From NCBI GenBank assembly GCA_021307315.1, contig JAJSPD010000005.1, positions 744,001 to 808,000 on the forward strand: DNA of 64,000 nt, read 5' to 3'. Shown here in pieces: positions 10,709-22,574 of this stretch. Position numbers and translations under genes: made by a program. Each line of letters opens with the position of its first letter. Position 1 is the first letter of the stretch. This stretch comes from Bisporella sp. PMI_857. Its lineage: Eukaryota > Ascomycota > Leotiomycetes > Helotiales > Helotiaceae. A model generated the notes under the pieces. It did no database searches. It had not been told where the DNA came from and saw only the letters and a list, made by a program, of their open reading frames with translations.

Positions 10709-12501
10709 GCCTGACAACATCCAGGGGGACTTCATTTCGATTGGTTTAACGGCCGTCTACTCTTTTCATGCTATATGCATTTCGATCTCCGCCACTATGG
10801 TGTGATTGGCGTGTACAGTATTATCGCGTTACTTCAAGGCCTGAGAGAATAAAGAGCAAGTGTCCGACGCAAAATATGAGTCTGCTATCGCAGCTCTTAT
10901 ACATGCCGTGTTATAAAGTCATCCATATAGGTGTGTGTTGGTATGAGATCCAGAAAATGCAGAGGTGTGGTACAGTCTCACATCAATGTGACGTCTAATT
11001 AAGAATGAGACTACGGCCTCATGCGGGGATGGACGGCGTCTTATGCTTCTTCACCCTCCTGTATCACCGGTGCTGCCTTGTGCGCTGGCACGGAAAGATA
11101 TCTAGCTAGTCATAGAGCTGGGTCTCAATTAATTAACAGAGCAGCAGTGACAAGCTCTTGGACCTACCGTAAGCGTCGACATGCACCAGCACTAGTAGTG
11201 TTAGACCTGCACCTAGAAGCTTGTCTTCACGGGCGGGAAAGCCGAACCAATGCATACTTTCTGCTGCTGGTTCCATGTGCTGGATATTACGGAGGTTATT
11301 AGTGGATAGATGGCTTGCGAACCCGGTCGGAGAGTGCAGTGCTGGTCGCATGGATTGTTCTCGTTTTGGAAATAATGGCAGCTTTGTTTAATTAGTACCT
11401 GGGCTCGACTGTACTTGGTAGCTTTGTAGACAACCTCTGCATATCAATTCGCGGTGTTTATGCTTTGATGCTCGGGGTATGAGGCTCCTAATAAATCCGC
11501 ATGCTTGATGCAGAAGATAGAAATGCGTGGCTTACAATACTGCCATCGGATCGGCAAAGCGGAGGTTGCTCCGGTCGTATACCTTGAATCCTTCTAAGCC
11601 ACATCATGTCCCAAATAAATCCGAGTCTCTTAATACTAGCCATTCGGAACCTGGGGGTCCAAGTCGTAGCGCTGCATATGTCCCACGGCCTTAGTGAACT
11701 CAAATCAAAGAGAAGCGATGCTTCCCGTCTTAAAAATGGGCCCACTCCATCTTCCCCAAAAGATATGCCAGTATGCGAGAGCGTGCTCGAAGTTCGTTGG
11801 ACCGTAGGAGCGGTTAAAGCCGATGGATTCCAGTACAAGTTGTTTGTTTGAGCCACGGACAAAAGCATTATATGCCTCCTTCCACCAAAGGATCCACTAG
11901 GTATAAACTCATAGCTCCAATCTCAACCGGTTCGTAGATCAAATGTATAAGTAAACGCCGCTTTATTGGGATAGCCTTTCCCGAATGAATGCCAACCTCA
12001 TGCAAATATATGGCGATAAGAGAGAGGATAAATGAGACGATGAGCTTGTGCGTCACCGCCTCAACGTCAACATCTTGGCCGGAGACTTCTTGCCAGCCGC
12101 CGCTTGTATAAGATAGTTCTAGCAAACTCATGGATGAATGTAGCAATAGTAGTTCAATTGTTTGAGAATCTAGAGGAGGTCTTGCAGAACCTCAAGCTAG
12201 GTATCTAGAATAGAATAGCAGGTGTGGAAAGAGCACTTAGCTATCAACGGACACTTCGCAAGTCTGGCTACTTGCCCTTGCAACAAGATGTACCTGGAGA
12301 AATAAGAATGCTGATCGGGTAAAAGGAACCTCAGGCTATACTTTTGATGATTTGCTGCAGGCCTATCTATGTACGTACAGTAGTATCACCGCCAATTCCA
12401 CCTATTAACCCATACATTTTCCCGTCTGGTAGAGAGAAAAATGACGTTTCTTGTGTTTCACATCCTTGGCTGTCGAGTTGTAGTTTATCTCCCCAAGTCC
12501 C
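10709..12501. other. Gene-poor stretch with coding debris
   Basis: No intact gene found. Minus-strand frames at 11868-12146 and 11488-11868 overlap a better-looking but stop-broken fragment listed separately. The last 100 bases before 12502 are the 3' flank of MCU. Confidence 0.45.
11640..11896 (-). pseudogene. Possible gene remnant, family unknown
   Basis: Read on the minus strand from a possible splice acceptor (ACCTAG) at 11897, the frame gives protein-like text including YNAFVRGSNKQLVLESIG and FEHALAYWHIFWGRW. It is then cut by a TGA, with coding-like text continuing (FTKAVGHMQRYDLDPQ) to a TAG near 11640. No upstream exon could be joined with confidence. It may be a decayed gene or a fragment of one whose introns I could not resolve. 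No function is proposed. Confidence 0.25.
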
Positions 12502-14168
12502 TTAACTCATTCTCTCTTCAGTTTTCTTCTTGCTCGAACTGTCATTATCGTCATCATCCTTTTCTTCCTTCTCGCCTCGCTTCTCCTTCTGCCTCTCTTT
12601 CTTCAGCGCGTCGTGTACTTCCTCACTCATCTCATCAGCCTTTTCGTCCCAGTCAACATCATACTCGCTCGCTACTAATTTAATCTCCTTCCTCAACGCG
12701 TTTGCCTCTTCAATGAGGTTCTCCCACTTCACAATGTCGAAGTTGTAGGCTTGGTAAAGGGTATTCTGCCGCCTGGAGACAGTGAGGTTAAGCGCAGAAC
12801 GGTAGGACGCCTCGCGATTGTGGTACAGGAACCAGAGATAACCTAGCATGATTGTTGATAGGCCGCCCAGATACTGCGTTCAGTTAGAGATATTATATCA
12901 TAGACGACTAGAAGATTTGGAGACAAGGATAAGGAGCTAAGAACGACTTACTGTGATTGGCTCCATAGTATCCCATCCATAGGGTGTCATGAACGTGAAA
13001 TAGTAAATAGACGCCCACCAAGAAGCCAACACCCCGAACCCACCCATAGCAAGCCTCTTTGCGCTGCGGTGTGCCAATTCGTCACATTCCTTCTTGATGC
13101 TCGCCATATCTTCCAGTCGCTTACTCGTTTTTCGCAGTCTCGCGCGCAGGTAATGCGTTCTGTCGTTGAAACTTGGAACGCCAATTCGAATCTCTTTGCT
13201 TGCACCTTCGATCTCCACTGCAAACTCCTTTCCTCTTGCGGCATCACGAATGAAGTCACCGATTTCGGTGGAGCTTGACCATCGTACAAACTTCATTTTA
13301 TCCCCAGCTTCAGTGCCTTCCCTTCCTTTCCCACTATAGGACTCTACACCACCTTCGCCAGCGCCACCACGTAGCTTTGTCTCCTCTATAAGTTTGGCAT
13401 CCTGCTTCTTCTGCTGCTTAAGCACTTCCCCCCGTGCTTTCTGTTCATCCGTCTCGATTTTCCCCAGTTTAACCTTCTTTCCGTCCACCACCTGCTCATC
13501 GCTACCCTCCTCGGCTGTCTCCTCATACAATTCATCCTTATCTATCTCCCCATCTGCAAACCCATCTACAGCTTGTGTTGAATCCTCCGCACGGAAATAC
13601 ACCTCGGGGCTCTTCTCCTTTCCATCCTGGCCTTTTATCATTGGAAGCTCGCTCTGGATAAGTCGTTCTAAGTAAGATAATGGTTGTTGTGGATGAACAA
13701 GCAATGCCAATGGCTCGATATTCTTTCGATCGTCGTTTTTATCCTGTGTCGTTAGCGGGAGAATGAGTTTGAGCAACCTCGATGGTGTTGTAAGTAGTTT
13801 TCCTAGAAGATTTAGCCACATACACAATACCTCTGCCACATAGAAAGCATACCTTTTGTCATAGCACTTGCTCTCCGCAGCCTCTTCACCGGGGGCTTAT
13901 CACTACCCTCGCGATGCCATGGAGTGCGAACCTGCAACTCCTGTGCCTGGCCCACCGCATTGTCAATCTGCTTGTTGAAAGAACCCTCTTGCTCTTCTAG
14001 ACCCTTCTGGTTCAACTCCCTTGCTTTCGCGGCATGGTTATCCTTCCTGATCTGCGAGCTTGTAGAGAACTTTGCGGAGGGATGTCGTAGAAAGAGTTTT
14101 GGGGACGAAGGCTTGACAGGTGGGCTATGGAAAGGGCTTCGGACAAATAGTCGTGGAGTGCATAGCAT
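12502..14168 (-). CDS. Mitochondrial calcium uniporter (MCU) pore subunit
   Basis: Channel of the mitochondrial inner membrane that carries Ca2+ into the matrix. Three exons (14168-13853, 13802-12952, 12873-12502) give 512 residues. The start chosen begins [15 protein letters not shown], an Arg-rich mitochondrial presequence; the frame is open up to 14318 but that extension looks like leader. The MCU domain begins at [20 protein letters not shown], across the first splice. The pore signature reads WDTMEPIT (residues 382-389, the DxME selectivity motif), between two membrane helices (about 360-380 and 390-408), followed by the coiled-coil-like [19 protein letters not shown]. An acidic Asp/Glu-rich insertion lies at about 185-250 and a charged Lys/Glu tail ends the protein. 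The 2-oxoglutarate dehydrogenase gene lies 364 bases upstream on the same strand. Confidence 0.95.
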
Positions 14169-14532
14169 GTTTAGACGTTTGAGGTATCGAGCGGTTAGGT
14201 CTGTGTTAGCAAAGCATTTTGGTATACTATTTAAACATAAGCAATATCTGACAAGATAGATATGAAACTTTGCCGACTTAAGTCTAAGATACCAACAACC
14301 TGGTCGGGGCAGGTACACACGACGTCATAGCAGAATATTGCTCCACATCCACGTGCGAAAGGCGGTGAAGCAAGAGCAAAATCGTAGAAATCTCCATTCA
14401 GTCTGGGACTAATATATTAATTGCATAAAGTCATGATTATTGATGCAGGCACTATATATACACCTAGCAGTCATCCATACCGCCAATGCTTAAAATACAG
14501 TTTAAAGTTACAACGGTCTATGTGCTAGGTTT
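14169..14532. other. Intergenic gap between OGDH and MCU
   Basis: Holds the MCU promoter and leader and the 3' flank of the dehydrogenase gene. Nothing else recognised. Confidence 0.6.
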
Positions 14533-17500
14533 CTACTCCCCTTTGAGCTTGTCTTGAGTTACAGAGAAGGCTCTCTCCAGCAAATTCTTCTCCTCTTTAA
14601 CGTGCGATGCTTTCAACCCAGTAGCCTTTATAAAGTTAATACTCTTTGAAGAACATGGATTTGAATATTGAGACTTACCACAGAGGCACTTGGGTCACGA
14701 CCTGCATACATGACGTGCTTCCTGTCATGGTGTTGAGTGTTATTCAACAGCGTCTCAATTCTAGGTTGTGTGAAACTCCATGCGCCAGCATTGAGAGGCT
14801 CTTCTTGACACCATACTATTGTCTTAGCATTCGGGTACATGTCAAGGTTATCTCTCAGTTGCTCCCATGGGAATGGATTAAGCTGTTCAATTCGTGTGAT
14901 GGCGGTATCCTTGATATCATTATCGGCACGGTGCTTGTAAAGAGCTGCATATACCTGACCGCTACAAAGAATGACACGTTCAACTTGTTCAGGATCGTTG
15001 ATACTCTTGCCATGTTCAGGATCAGGTATGATCCACCTGAATTGTGAGTCGCCGGTGAATTCCTCGATGGACGACCGGGCAAGAGGGTGGCGGAGAAGAG
15101 ACTTGGAGAAGAAGAGAATAAGAGCTGCGCAAATTAGATACTGACTCATTTGTCATCTAGGCTAAACTTACGTTTGCGGAATTGTCTGTTCATCTGGCGT
15201 CTCAGAATGTGAAACAGGTTAGAAGGCTCAGTCATGTAGGCAATCTGCATATTGCAATCCTGGTGTTGGCGGTCAAGCTTTTCTGGAGATGGGAATATAC
15301 GAGGATCCTCGTTACACAGTTGGAGATATCGCTCCATGCGTCCAGATGAATGTTCTGGTCCTTGACCATCGTAACCGTGGGGCAGTGACATAACAAGGCC
15401 GGACCTCTGCATCCATTTGACTTCACCAGAAGCAATAAACTGATCAATGATACATTGGGCATTGTTAGCGAAGTCACCAAATTGAGCTTCCCACATGACA
15501 AGCGCATTGGGGGATGACAACGAGTAGCCGTATTCAAAACCAAGCGCTCCAAACTCACTCAACGATGAGTTAGAGATAACAAATTTGCCTTGGTCTTTGC
15601 TAATGTGCTGAAGAGGAGTATATGTCTTCTCATTCTCTTGATCATGGAAGACTGCATGTCTTTGCGAGAAAGTTCCACGCTCCACATCTTGTCCAGAAAC
15701 ACGCACATGGTGGCCTTCATTCACCAATGATCCAAAGGCAAGAGCCTCTGCTGTTGACCAGTCAATATTCGTTCCTTCATTGACAGTCTTGACACGATTC
15801 GCAAGAATGCGCTTCAAGTTACGATGGACGTTAAACCCTTCTGGCGCAGTGCCTATCACTGTACCAATGTGCTCTAAGGTGTGAGCTGGCACGCCGGTTG
15901 GGGGATGGGGAAGGACTTCCGTAGCTAACTCCTTGGGCGACTTGAACCCGTTCCATGCTGAAGTGGTCCACTCTTTTGAGGATGGTTGATAGTCCTTGCT
16001 CTTCGCAAAGCTTTCTTCTAGCATTCCCCAGACCCATTTTCGGTGCTCCTCAATATCCTCCTTAGTGAAAGTACCATCCTTCAAGAGTTGGTTGACATAG
16101 ATGTCAATTTGAGGTTGGTGCTCTTGAATTCGCTTATACATCAGGGGTTGGGTGAATGATGGCTGATCTGTTTCGTTATGGCCATGTTTGCGGTAGCAGA
16201 CAAGATCAATGACTACATCTCTCTGAAATTCAGCACGCCAGTCAGCGGCCAATTGGCAAACATAGTTAACGGCCTCAACATCATCAGCATTGACGTGGAA
16301 GACAGGTGCGTCAATAGATTTCGCAATATCGGTACAATAAGCGGTAGAACGTGCAAATCTAGGATCGGTCGTGAAACCAATCTGATTATTAACAACGATA
16401 TGAACGGTGCCACCTGTAGAGTATGCAGGTAAGGAATGGAATCCAAGGCACTCATAAACAACACCTTGAGCAGCGAATGCTGCATCACCGTGTAAGAGAA
16501 CACCCATGGCGGTATTATGAGACTTTTCATCGTTGTTATAATGCTGAATAGCTCTCGTCTTTCCCAATACGACAGGGTCTTCCGCTTCCAAATGTGACGG
16601 GTTGGCGACGAGAGAAAGCTGGACACGTTTCCCAGATGGTGTGGGTCGTTCAAAGTTCATTCCCAGGTGGTATTTGACATCACCGGATCCCTCATCTTCG
16701 GCGGCTGCTGAGCCACTAAATTCGCTGAAGATGGACTCATTAGGCTTGCGTACAACGTTGCTAAGAACGTTGAGACGGCCTCGATGGGGCATTCCAATGA
16801 CGATGTCTTTCACACCATAATCCACACTTCTGTCAATGAGTGCCTTCATTCCTGGTACCAATGTCTCACAACCTTCCAGACCGAACCGCTTGTCATTAGG
16901 AAATTTTGTGGCCAAAAAGCTTTCAAAGCTTGAACTCCAAATCAAGCGATCCAAAATCCTACGCTTCTCGTCAATCGAATACTTGAAGGGTTGTTCAATC
17001 TCCACGCGCTCCCTTAGCCAATCACATTGTTCTCTGTCTGGAATATGGATGTATTCAATACCATAAGAACCACAGTATATCCTTTCACAAGCGGCGATGA
17101 TCTCTCGCAGAGTCATCTTCTCCCTCCCTGACTTTTTGAATCGTGGTAGGATACCAGGACCAAGCTCGAACTCGGTGTCAAGGTCTTTCTCGGTGAAAGA
17201 GTAATGCTCAAGTTGCAGCTCCTTTGGTTTGCTATATCCGAATTCTTTAGCCTCAGCTCTGATCCCTAGAGGATCGATGTTCGCCTTGTGGTGACCTCGC
17301 GCTTGATATGCACGAACCAAAAGCTGCACTTTCAAGTGGTTGGTAACATCTGATTGCCCGCTGGCCATACCCATACCAGGCATGAAGCTAGGGACACCTC
17401 CTGCTGGAGTTGGCACAAGAGTTGGTGGAGGTGTAAATGCTTGCGAGATTGGCATATCGCCAGACTCCATATTCCGAAAGTAAACCTGCCATGAGACGTG

Positions 17501-17797
17501 AACGCTTGATGGATCTTCTTTCCATTGCATGTACATCTCATCAATATAGTTTGCCGTGTTACCCGTTAAAAAGTTGTCATTTGGATCAGGGGCTGAGGCG
17601 ACAGCAGTTGAGTCATGTCGTTTTTGTGAGATGACACCCAAACGGCGGCGGCTTGAGATAGAGGATGTTCTCGAGGAGGCATTGGCGGAAAGAAAAGGTG
17701 ATCTCGAGGCGGTACAGAATGATCTAGCTGAACAGCCAGATTTCAGGAGCTGACAGCTCTTCTGACTTAGTGAGGTACGAAGCATTGCGCCGGCCAA
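14533..17797 (-). CDS. 2-oxoglutarate dehydrogenase E1 component, mitochondrial
   Basis: Thiamine-diphosphate enzyme of the TCA cycle; it decarboxylates 2-oxoglutarate as E1 of the OGDH complex in the matrix. Three exons (17797-15172, 15124-14679, 14625-14533) give 1054 residues, the usual length. The N-terminus is an Arg/Ser-rich presequence; [21 protein letters not shown] follows as in the family. Core motifs include [14 protein letters not shown] near residue 340, [16 protein letters not shown] for cofactor binding, and [18 protein letters not shown]. Exon 2 carries the C-terminal RHPLARS and [19 protein letters not shown]; exon 3 adds [20 protein letters not shown]. The introns are 47 and 53 bases. 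The gene is divergent from the TFIIH gene across 534 bases. Confidence 0.97.
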
Positions 17798-18331
17798 TGC
17801 TATGATACAAAAGTGAGAAGAGAGAGACTATAGCGAAAAGCTATTATGGAGGTAGTCCACCGTAGGTGTGGCTCCTTCCGGGATGAAATGAATGCTGAAG
17901 GCGAGTGTTATGTTGTTTGAAGAAGCAAAAGCAATAATAGCGCACCCTCGTACAAGATGCAGGAATTCTTGTCTCACCCCTGTCTGACGGTCCGGATAAA
18001 CAATTTCGCAGCCGACAGATCGGGTAAATAAGGAAATCTGTGTGGTCACATGACTAATGGCACTTTTACCGTAGAAACAAATTTATCAGACCTCTTGTCA
18101 AATAAGTTACTTCCTATATCCTAGAAATGGGGATTACTAATACTCCTTGAATAGATAGATGGGGCTCAAGACTTAATAGCTAGGCAGTGACACATTCTCA
18201 ATATCAGGCAGCCTTGCCATAATAGGACTAGCGCAATTTTCTTTCAACATCGATCTTAAAATACGTCAATCCACCATCTGAACGAGCTTACACCTTCATT
18301 GACATTAACGGCTTGTACTGTCGAAAGTATA
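17798..18331. promoter_or_regulatory. Divergent promoter region between OGDH E1 and Tfb1 genes
   Basis: The two flanking genes point away from each other, so both promoters must lie in these 534 bases. No specific site is recognised. The assignment follows from gene order only. Confidence 0.6.
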
Positions 18332-20242
18332 ATGTCGTCCAAGGGAGTACAAAATGTGAAGGGAGCATCGATCTACAAAAAGAAAGAAGGTACTCTCTCC
18401 ATTTCGAAGGATCAAACTTCCCTTATATGGGTGCCTCTTCAACCGCGAGACGCACCGCCAGGTGTGAGCATCAAGGTGGCGGATATCGCAAATTTACAAC
18501 AGACACCAGAGTCGGCAGCTAAGGTAATGCTCAGAATCGTTGAGAAATCGCCGGGAGCTACAGAACCTACTATCCACACCTTCAACTTCAACTCACCTAC
18601 AAACCCTAGAGGGGAGGCAAATGCTGTCAAAGATGTCTTGACGAGCTTGATAAGTGCCATCAAGGCCAGTGATGCCAGCATCCCTCGGCCAAATGGACAA
18701 GCTGCAGCAGCAGCTGCGACTTCTACTGCCAATTCCGTCCTTTCTATGTCAGAGTCTGAGCGTTGGTACGATGACGCACAGTTGAAGGCTGACATTGAGC
18801 TACAACAATCTCTGATGAAGAAGGACCCGGTTTTACATAGAACATACATGGAATCTAGGCGAACTAAACCAGATACGATCACAGACTCTCAGTTCAACGC
18901 TCATTTCTGGTCAACGCGAACCAATATCTTGCGTGCCCATGCAGTTGAGATCCACCAGAAGCGAGGATCCTATAATGTTCTCTCTTCCGTGAAACCGCGT
19001 CAGGTTGATGGCGAACTCAAGATGAATATTAGTGCTGAGCAAGTGTCGCTGATATTTAGCCAACATCCTTTGGTGAAACAAGTATATGATGAAAATGTCC
19101 CTAAACTCAATGAGATGGATTTCTGGTCAAGATTCTTCCTTAGTCGGCTATTTAAGAAACTCAAAGGGGAAAGAATCACAGAGAACGATGGAACAGATCC
19201 TACATTCGACAGGTACCTTGACAAAAGCAATGAAGATATGTTGGTCAAGAAGAGACAGGCGGAGACACAGATTCCCCATGTGATCGATCTTGAGGGCAAC
19301 GAAGAGAATCAGGGTGGTGCAAAGAGTGGTAACAAAAAGGATTTTACAATGATCCCAAGTTCAACCGCGCGCGTACCCATAATCCGAACCCTAAATAGCT
19401 TGAGCGAAAAAATCATGGCTCATGTTGCACCTTCGGATATCGATCCGGCGAATCCAGTCGGAATGGATGAGAGTACCTTCAATTCCCTTGTCTTACGAGA
19501 TCTTCGAGGGAATGAAGAGGAGAATCGAATCTTGCTTAATATCAAGCAACAAAGTCAATTTTTGTTAAGAGACAAGTCGGAAGTATCTGAAGAAGCGAAG
19601 CTCTATGCAAATCAAGTACCTTCTGAGGTGCTTCTTGAACTAGAAGGTGATCTGGCTGATACCGAGAATGGAATAGATTTGCGCACAGCGATTGGTGTGC
19701 TGGAGGACAGCGATAGCGAAGACGAAGAGAAAAAAGTTCCTCATGTTGGGAGTAAAAAAAGCCTTATGGATGCACAAAAGCATATCATGGAAGGAGTATC
19801 TGCGCGACGAGTAGAGACTCTGGGTACCAGTACAAAGTCGTCATTAGCGGGTTTATCAGAAAAGGTATTCACACGGTTAATGTTGACCCACGCTACAACA
19901 ACCGAGTTTTTGAATCATTTCTGGCTGATCTTTTTATCTGGTGACGTAGATCGTGCTGGGGAGTTGGCAAAGATGGTTGAAAGTCTCGATCGAGCCATGG
20001 ACAGAATCAATGCGGTTGCTGCCGAGGCTGAAAAAGAGAGGCAAGAGATAATTGCAAGACAACGGCAGCATATAAAGGACGTTTATGCCAAGTCGCAGAA
20101 GAAGATCCAGTGGCATCCAAATTCTGTAGGAGGTGGCGAGAAGGTGGTAAAGGAGATGATGGAGTCAATCATCAAAGCTCTTTCGAAAGCATCCTCTGAT
20201 TATAGGAGAGCATTAGCTGCGGAAGGCATGGATACCTCATGA
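18332..20242 (+). CDS. General transcription factor TFIIH subunit Tfb1/p62
   Basis: Core TFIIH subunit, acting in RNA polymerase II initiation and nucleotide-excision repair in the nucleus. A single exon of 636 residues; the ATG at 18332 is chosen because the family begins close to KGVQ. Residues 1-110 form the PH-like domain (KKKEGTLSISKDQTSLIWVP) that binds activators and TFIIE. Two BSD domains follow, seen as FNAHFWSTR near 190 and MDFWSRFFLSRLFKK near 265. The C-terminal half ends in a long helical, Lys/Glu-rich stretch. The length fits fungal homologues. Acidic patches such as EDSDSEDEEKK near 465 look like linkers. Confidence 0.95.
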   Translation: MSSKGVQNVKGASIYKKKEGTLSISKDQTSLIWVPLQPRDAPPGVSIKVADIANLQQTPESAAKVMLRIVEKSPGATEPTIHTFNFNSPTNPRGEANAVKDVLTSLISAIKASDASIPRPNGQAAAAAATSTANSVLSMSESERWYDDAQLKADIELQQSLMKKDPVLHRTYMESRRTKPDTITDSQFNAHFWSTRTNILRAHAVEIHQKRGSYNVLSSVKPRQVDGELKMNISAEQVSLIFSQHPLVKQVYDENVPKLNEMDFWSRFFLSRLFKKLKGERITENDGTDPTFDRYLDKSNEDMLVKKRQAETQIPHVIDLEGNEENQGGAKSGNKKDFTMIPSSTARVPIIRTLNSLSEKIMAHVAPSDIDPANPVGMDESTFNSLVLRDLRGNEEENRILLNIKQQSQFLLRDKSEVSEEAKLYANQVPSEVLLELEGDLADTENGIDLRTAIGVLEDSDSEDEEKKVPHVGSKKSLMDAQKHIMEGVSARRVETLGTSTKSSLAGLSEKVFTRLMLTHATTTEFLNHFWLIFLSGDVDRAGELAKMVESLDRAMDRINAVAAEAEKERQEIIARQRQHIKDVYAKSQKKIQWHPNSVGGGEKVVKEMMESIIKALSKASSDYRRALAAEGMDTS

Positions 20243-20801
20243 GCGAGTATTAATCTCATTATTCAAAACATCATAGCGTCGGCGTTGATCTCGGTAAAAG
20301 CTAGGGAGTAAAGGAAGAGATAATTATACAGGGAATCAATTCGGAATGGAGGCGTGAGACTAACAGTATGTTATACATAATCTATTGTAAATATTGTCTC
20401 GTCTCAAGCGCTGAGTTGGTAAGGGAGCCAGAGGAGGTAGAGGAATCTCACGATCAAGTCTGTAGTGCAGAGATATACTTGTCTAGATAAATTTTAGACC
20501 GGCTACTACTGTTATCTAATCTCTGTCTTTTCTGACTTCCAAATCCACCCCTTCTTGAAGTTTCTAACTTGTCTAACCTGCTTGTCCTTCAAGACGAGGC
20601 GGCAGCAGCACCCAATCCGGATCAGGAAGGGATATGACAAGCCACGGACTTGCCTTTTAAGTTAATTTTCATTACTCTATGTTGCCTCTCTGGGGCTCTC
20701 ATCAGCACCATTTCGATGGCTTGCTTTCATCAAAACGTCCATCAAGAGAGAAATTTTATGGCTTAGTAGTCCTTCTATACAACCCATTTTGGATACATAT
20801 C
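20243..20801. other. Intergenic gap downstream of Tfb1
   Basis: Tfb1 3' flank and promoter of the next gene. An ATG at 20679 is in frame with the next gene and would add 41 residues; I treat it as leader because the added residues look unlike the rest. Confidence 0.5.
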
Positions 20802-22574
20802 ATGGATTCGATTTCAGCTATACGACAGGACGAGCTGGAGATGTTTCCAATGCCACCGCGCGAGCCTCTTCAACCATGGGTCAATTCTATTAGTATGTTT
20901 TGCGCTTGATCTGACATAACGGAGCAACGAAGAATATATCTAGTATTAACTCTTGCAGAACCTCGATCACTAAAGCAAATTCGCCGAAAGTCGTCCTTCT
21001 TCCGCCCAGTCGACTCCTCCGACGAGATCCCAAGTCCTCATGATTCAATCTACGATGCCCATCACCTTTCCAGTACAAATAGCGACGAGCCCGGCAGCAT
21101 GTATGTCTGTGAAGTAATACCTACGTCTCTTCGTCGGAATAAGAATGTACTCGCGAAAGTCGAAATTCCTGACAGGCCAGGCGATGAGAACGCCAGCAGC
21201 TCAAGTTCTCCTACCCGACCTTCGGCATTTACTGCTAGTAACGCGGAATTTCTCTATGGAAAGGGCACAATGCTGGAAACTATCAAGGAAAAAAAGAGTA
21301 ATAACACCATTAAAACTACGGGACGCACCTCCTCTCTCATAGAGACTAATCAATCTTCATTCCTGAATCAGGAAGGTGTCTTTGGGGTACTAAATGGCCC
21401 GCGCCGAAAGACATCTTTCAGTACAGGCGATCTCGTGTTGACTGGTGATGCTTATCACGAAGCAATTTCCATGATCGAGAAGATGACACATCCAGTCAAC
21501 GAGATCTATGCCGAGCCAAAAGCACCGCTCCATGAACCTCTCCATAGACCCGAAACTCCTCCAGGCTTACCATCTTGGACAGAATATCAAAGGCTTGGTC
21601 CTCGCGGCATTCCAGTATCTAATAATAATGGCCTTCGACGACTTCTCAGTATTCTTCCACGCAACCTCACTTCAAGTCAAAGAGGTAGAGCCTCTTCTGC
21701 GCCAGTGTCTGGCATCCTAAGCCCTATGTCGAGATTTAGAGCCCCGAGAAGTGCTTACAGTTCTGTTGCTCAGCACCCTTTCAATCGAGCTACAATTTCG
21801 AAAGCAGATGCTTCTAGCGTGTTGCTTTCTTCTCCACCGCCTCCGACAGACTCGGAGCGGGTCAATAACAGAACGGTGACATCAGGCACAGTTGAAGGAA
21901 GTTTTTCGAGAGTACCAGTCGTGACCGACAAGCGTGAACCCGGCCAGCGAGTACAATTTACTACAATTTCCTCACCAGCACCATCCCCAGGACCGATCAC
22001 TATTAGAACAGACATAGATGTCACTTTTACTCCAGGTGTGCCAAGATATCCATTAGCGCATATGGCATATATTCCTCCCCCATCGTACGCGCTCCCTTCT
22101 CAAAGAAGCTGCACACATGGCGCACACTCTGTATTATCAATGAGACAGTACGAACCACACTTAATGGGTAGCCTACCACCAGTCTTGCCGCCGCTGTCTC
22201 ATCCATGGAGAAGCCGATCGCCATCCAGAGAATCTACAGCTGGTTTAGACTTTCGATTGAGGGAGCTAGGACTCCGTGAGGAGGCTATGAGCTCAAGAAC
22301 ATGTCTCATGTCTGGTGCATTACGTCCGCCATCGCAATCTCTAGGTGACAAGATGTGTTGGCGCTGCAGGATAGAGACCATGAAAGACAGCGCGGTACAG
22401 CAGTGGGCGAAATGGAAGGGGATGCTGTGTTATATGTGTTGCGGGGTGGAGTACGATTCCGAAGGCGCAGAGATGAATGTTGCAGAGGTGGTCATGATGA
22501 GGCCAGGAAGTGGCCTCGGGAGGGTTGTGAGTATTGGCTCTAGGAGTGTCGCTTCGCCGGGGGAGTTATTATAA
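20802..22574 (+). CDS. Uncharacterised fungal protein with a Cys-rich C-terminal motif
   Basis: Two exons (20802-20892 and 20959-22574; intron 66 bases) give 568 residues. Most of the protein is Ser/Pro/Arg-rich and probably disordered. A helical patch at about 170-185 (GDAYHEAISMIEKMTH) and PETPPGLPSWTEYQRLG near 210 look conserved. The C-terminus has a paired-Cys motif: Cys497 and Cys500 in CWRC, then 20 residues, then Cys521, Cys524 and Cys525 in CYMCC, bracketing ETMKDSAVQQWAKWKGML. This could bind zinc like a small treble-clef or knuckle. I do not recognise the family. Disorder plus a Cys module would suit a regulatory or adaptor role, which is inference. Confidence 0.8.
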
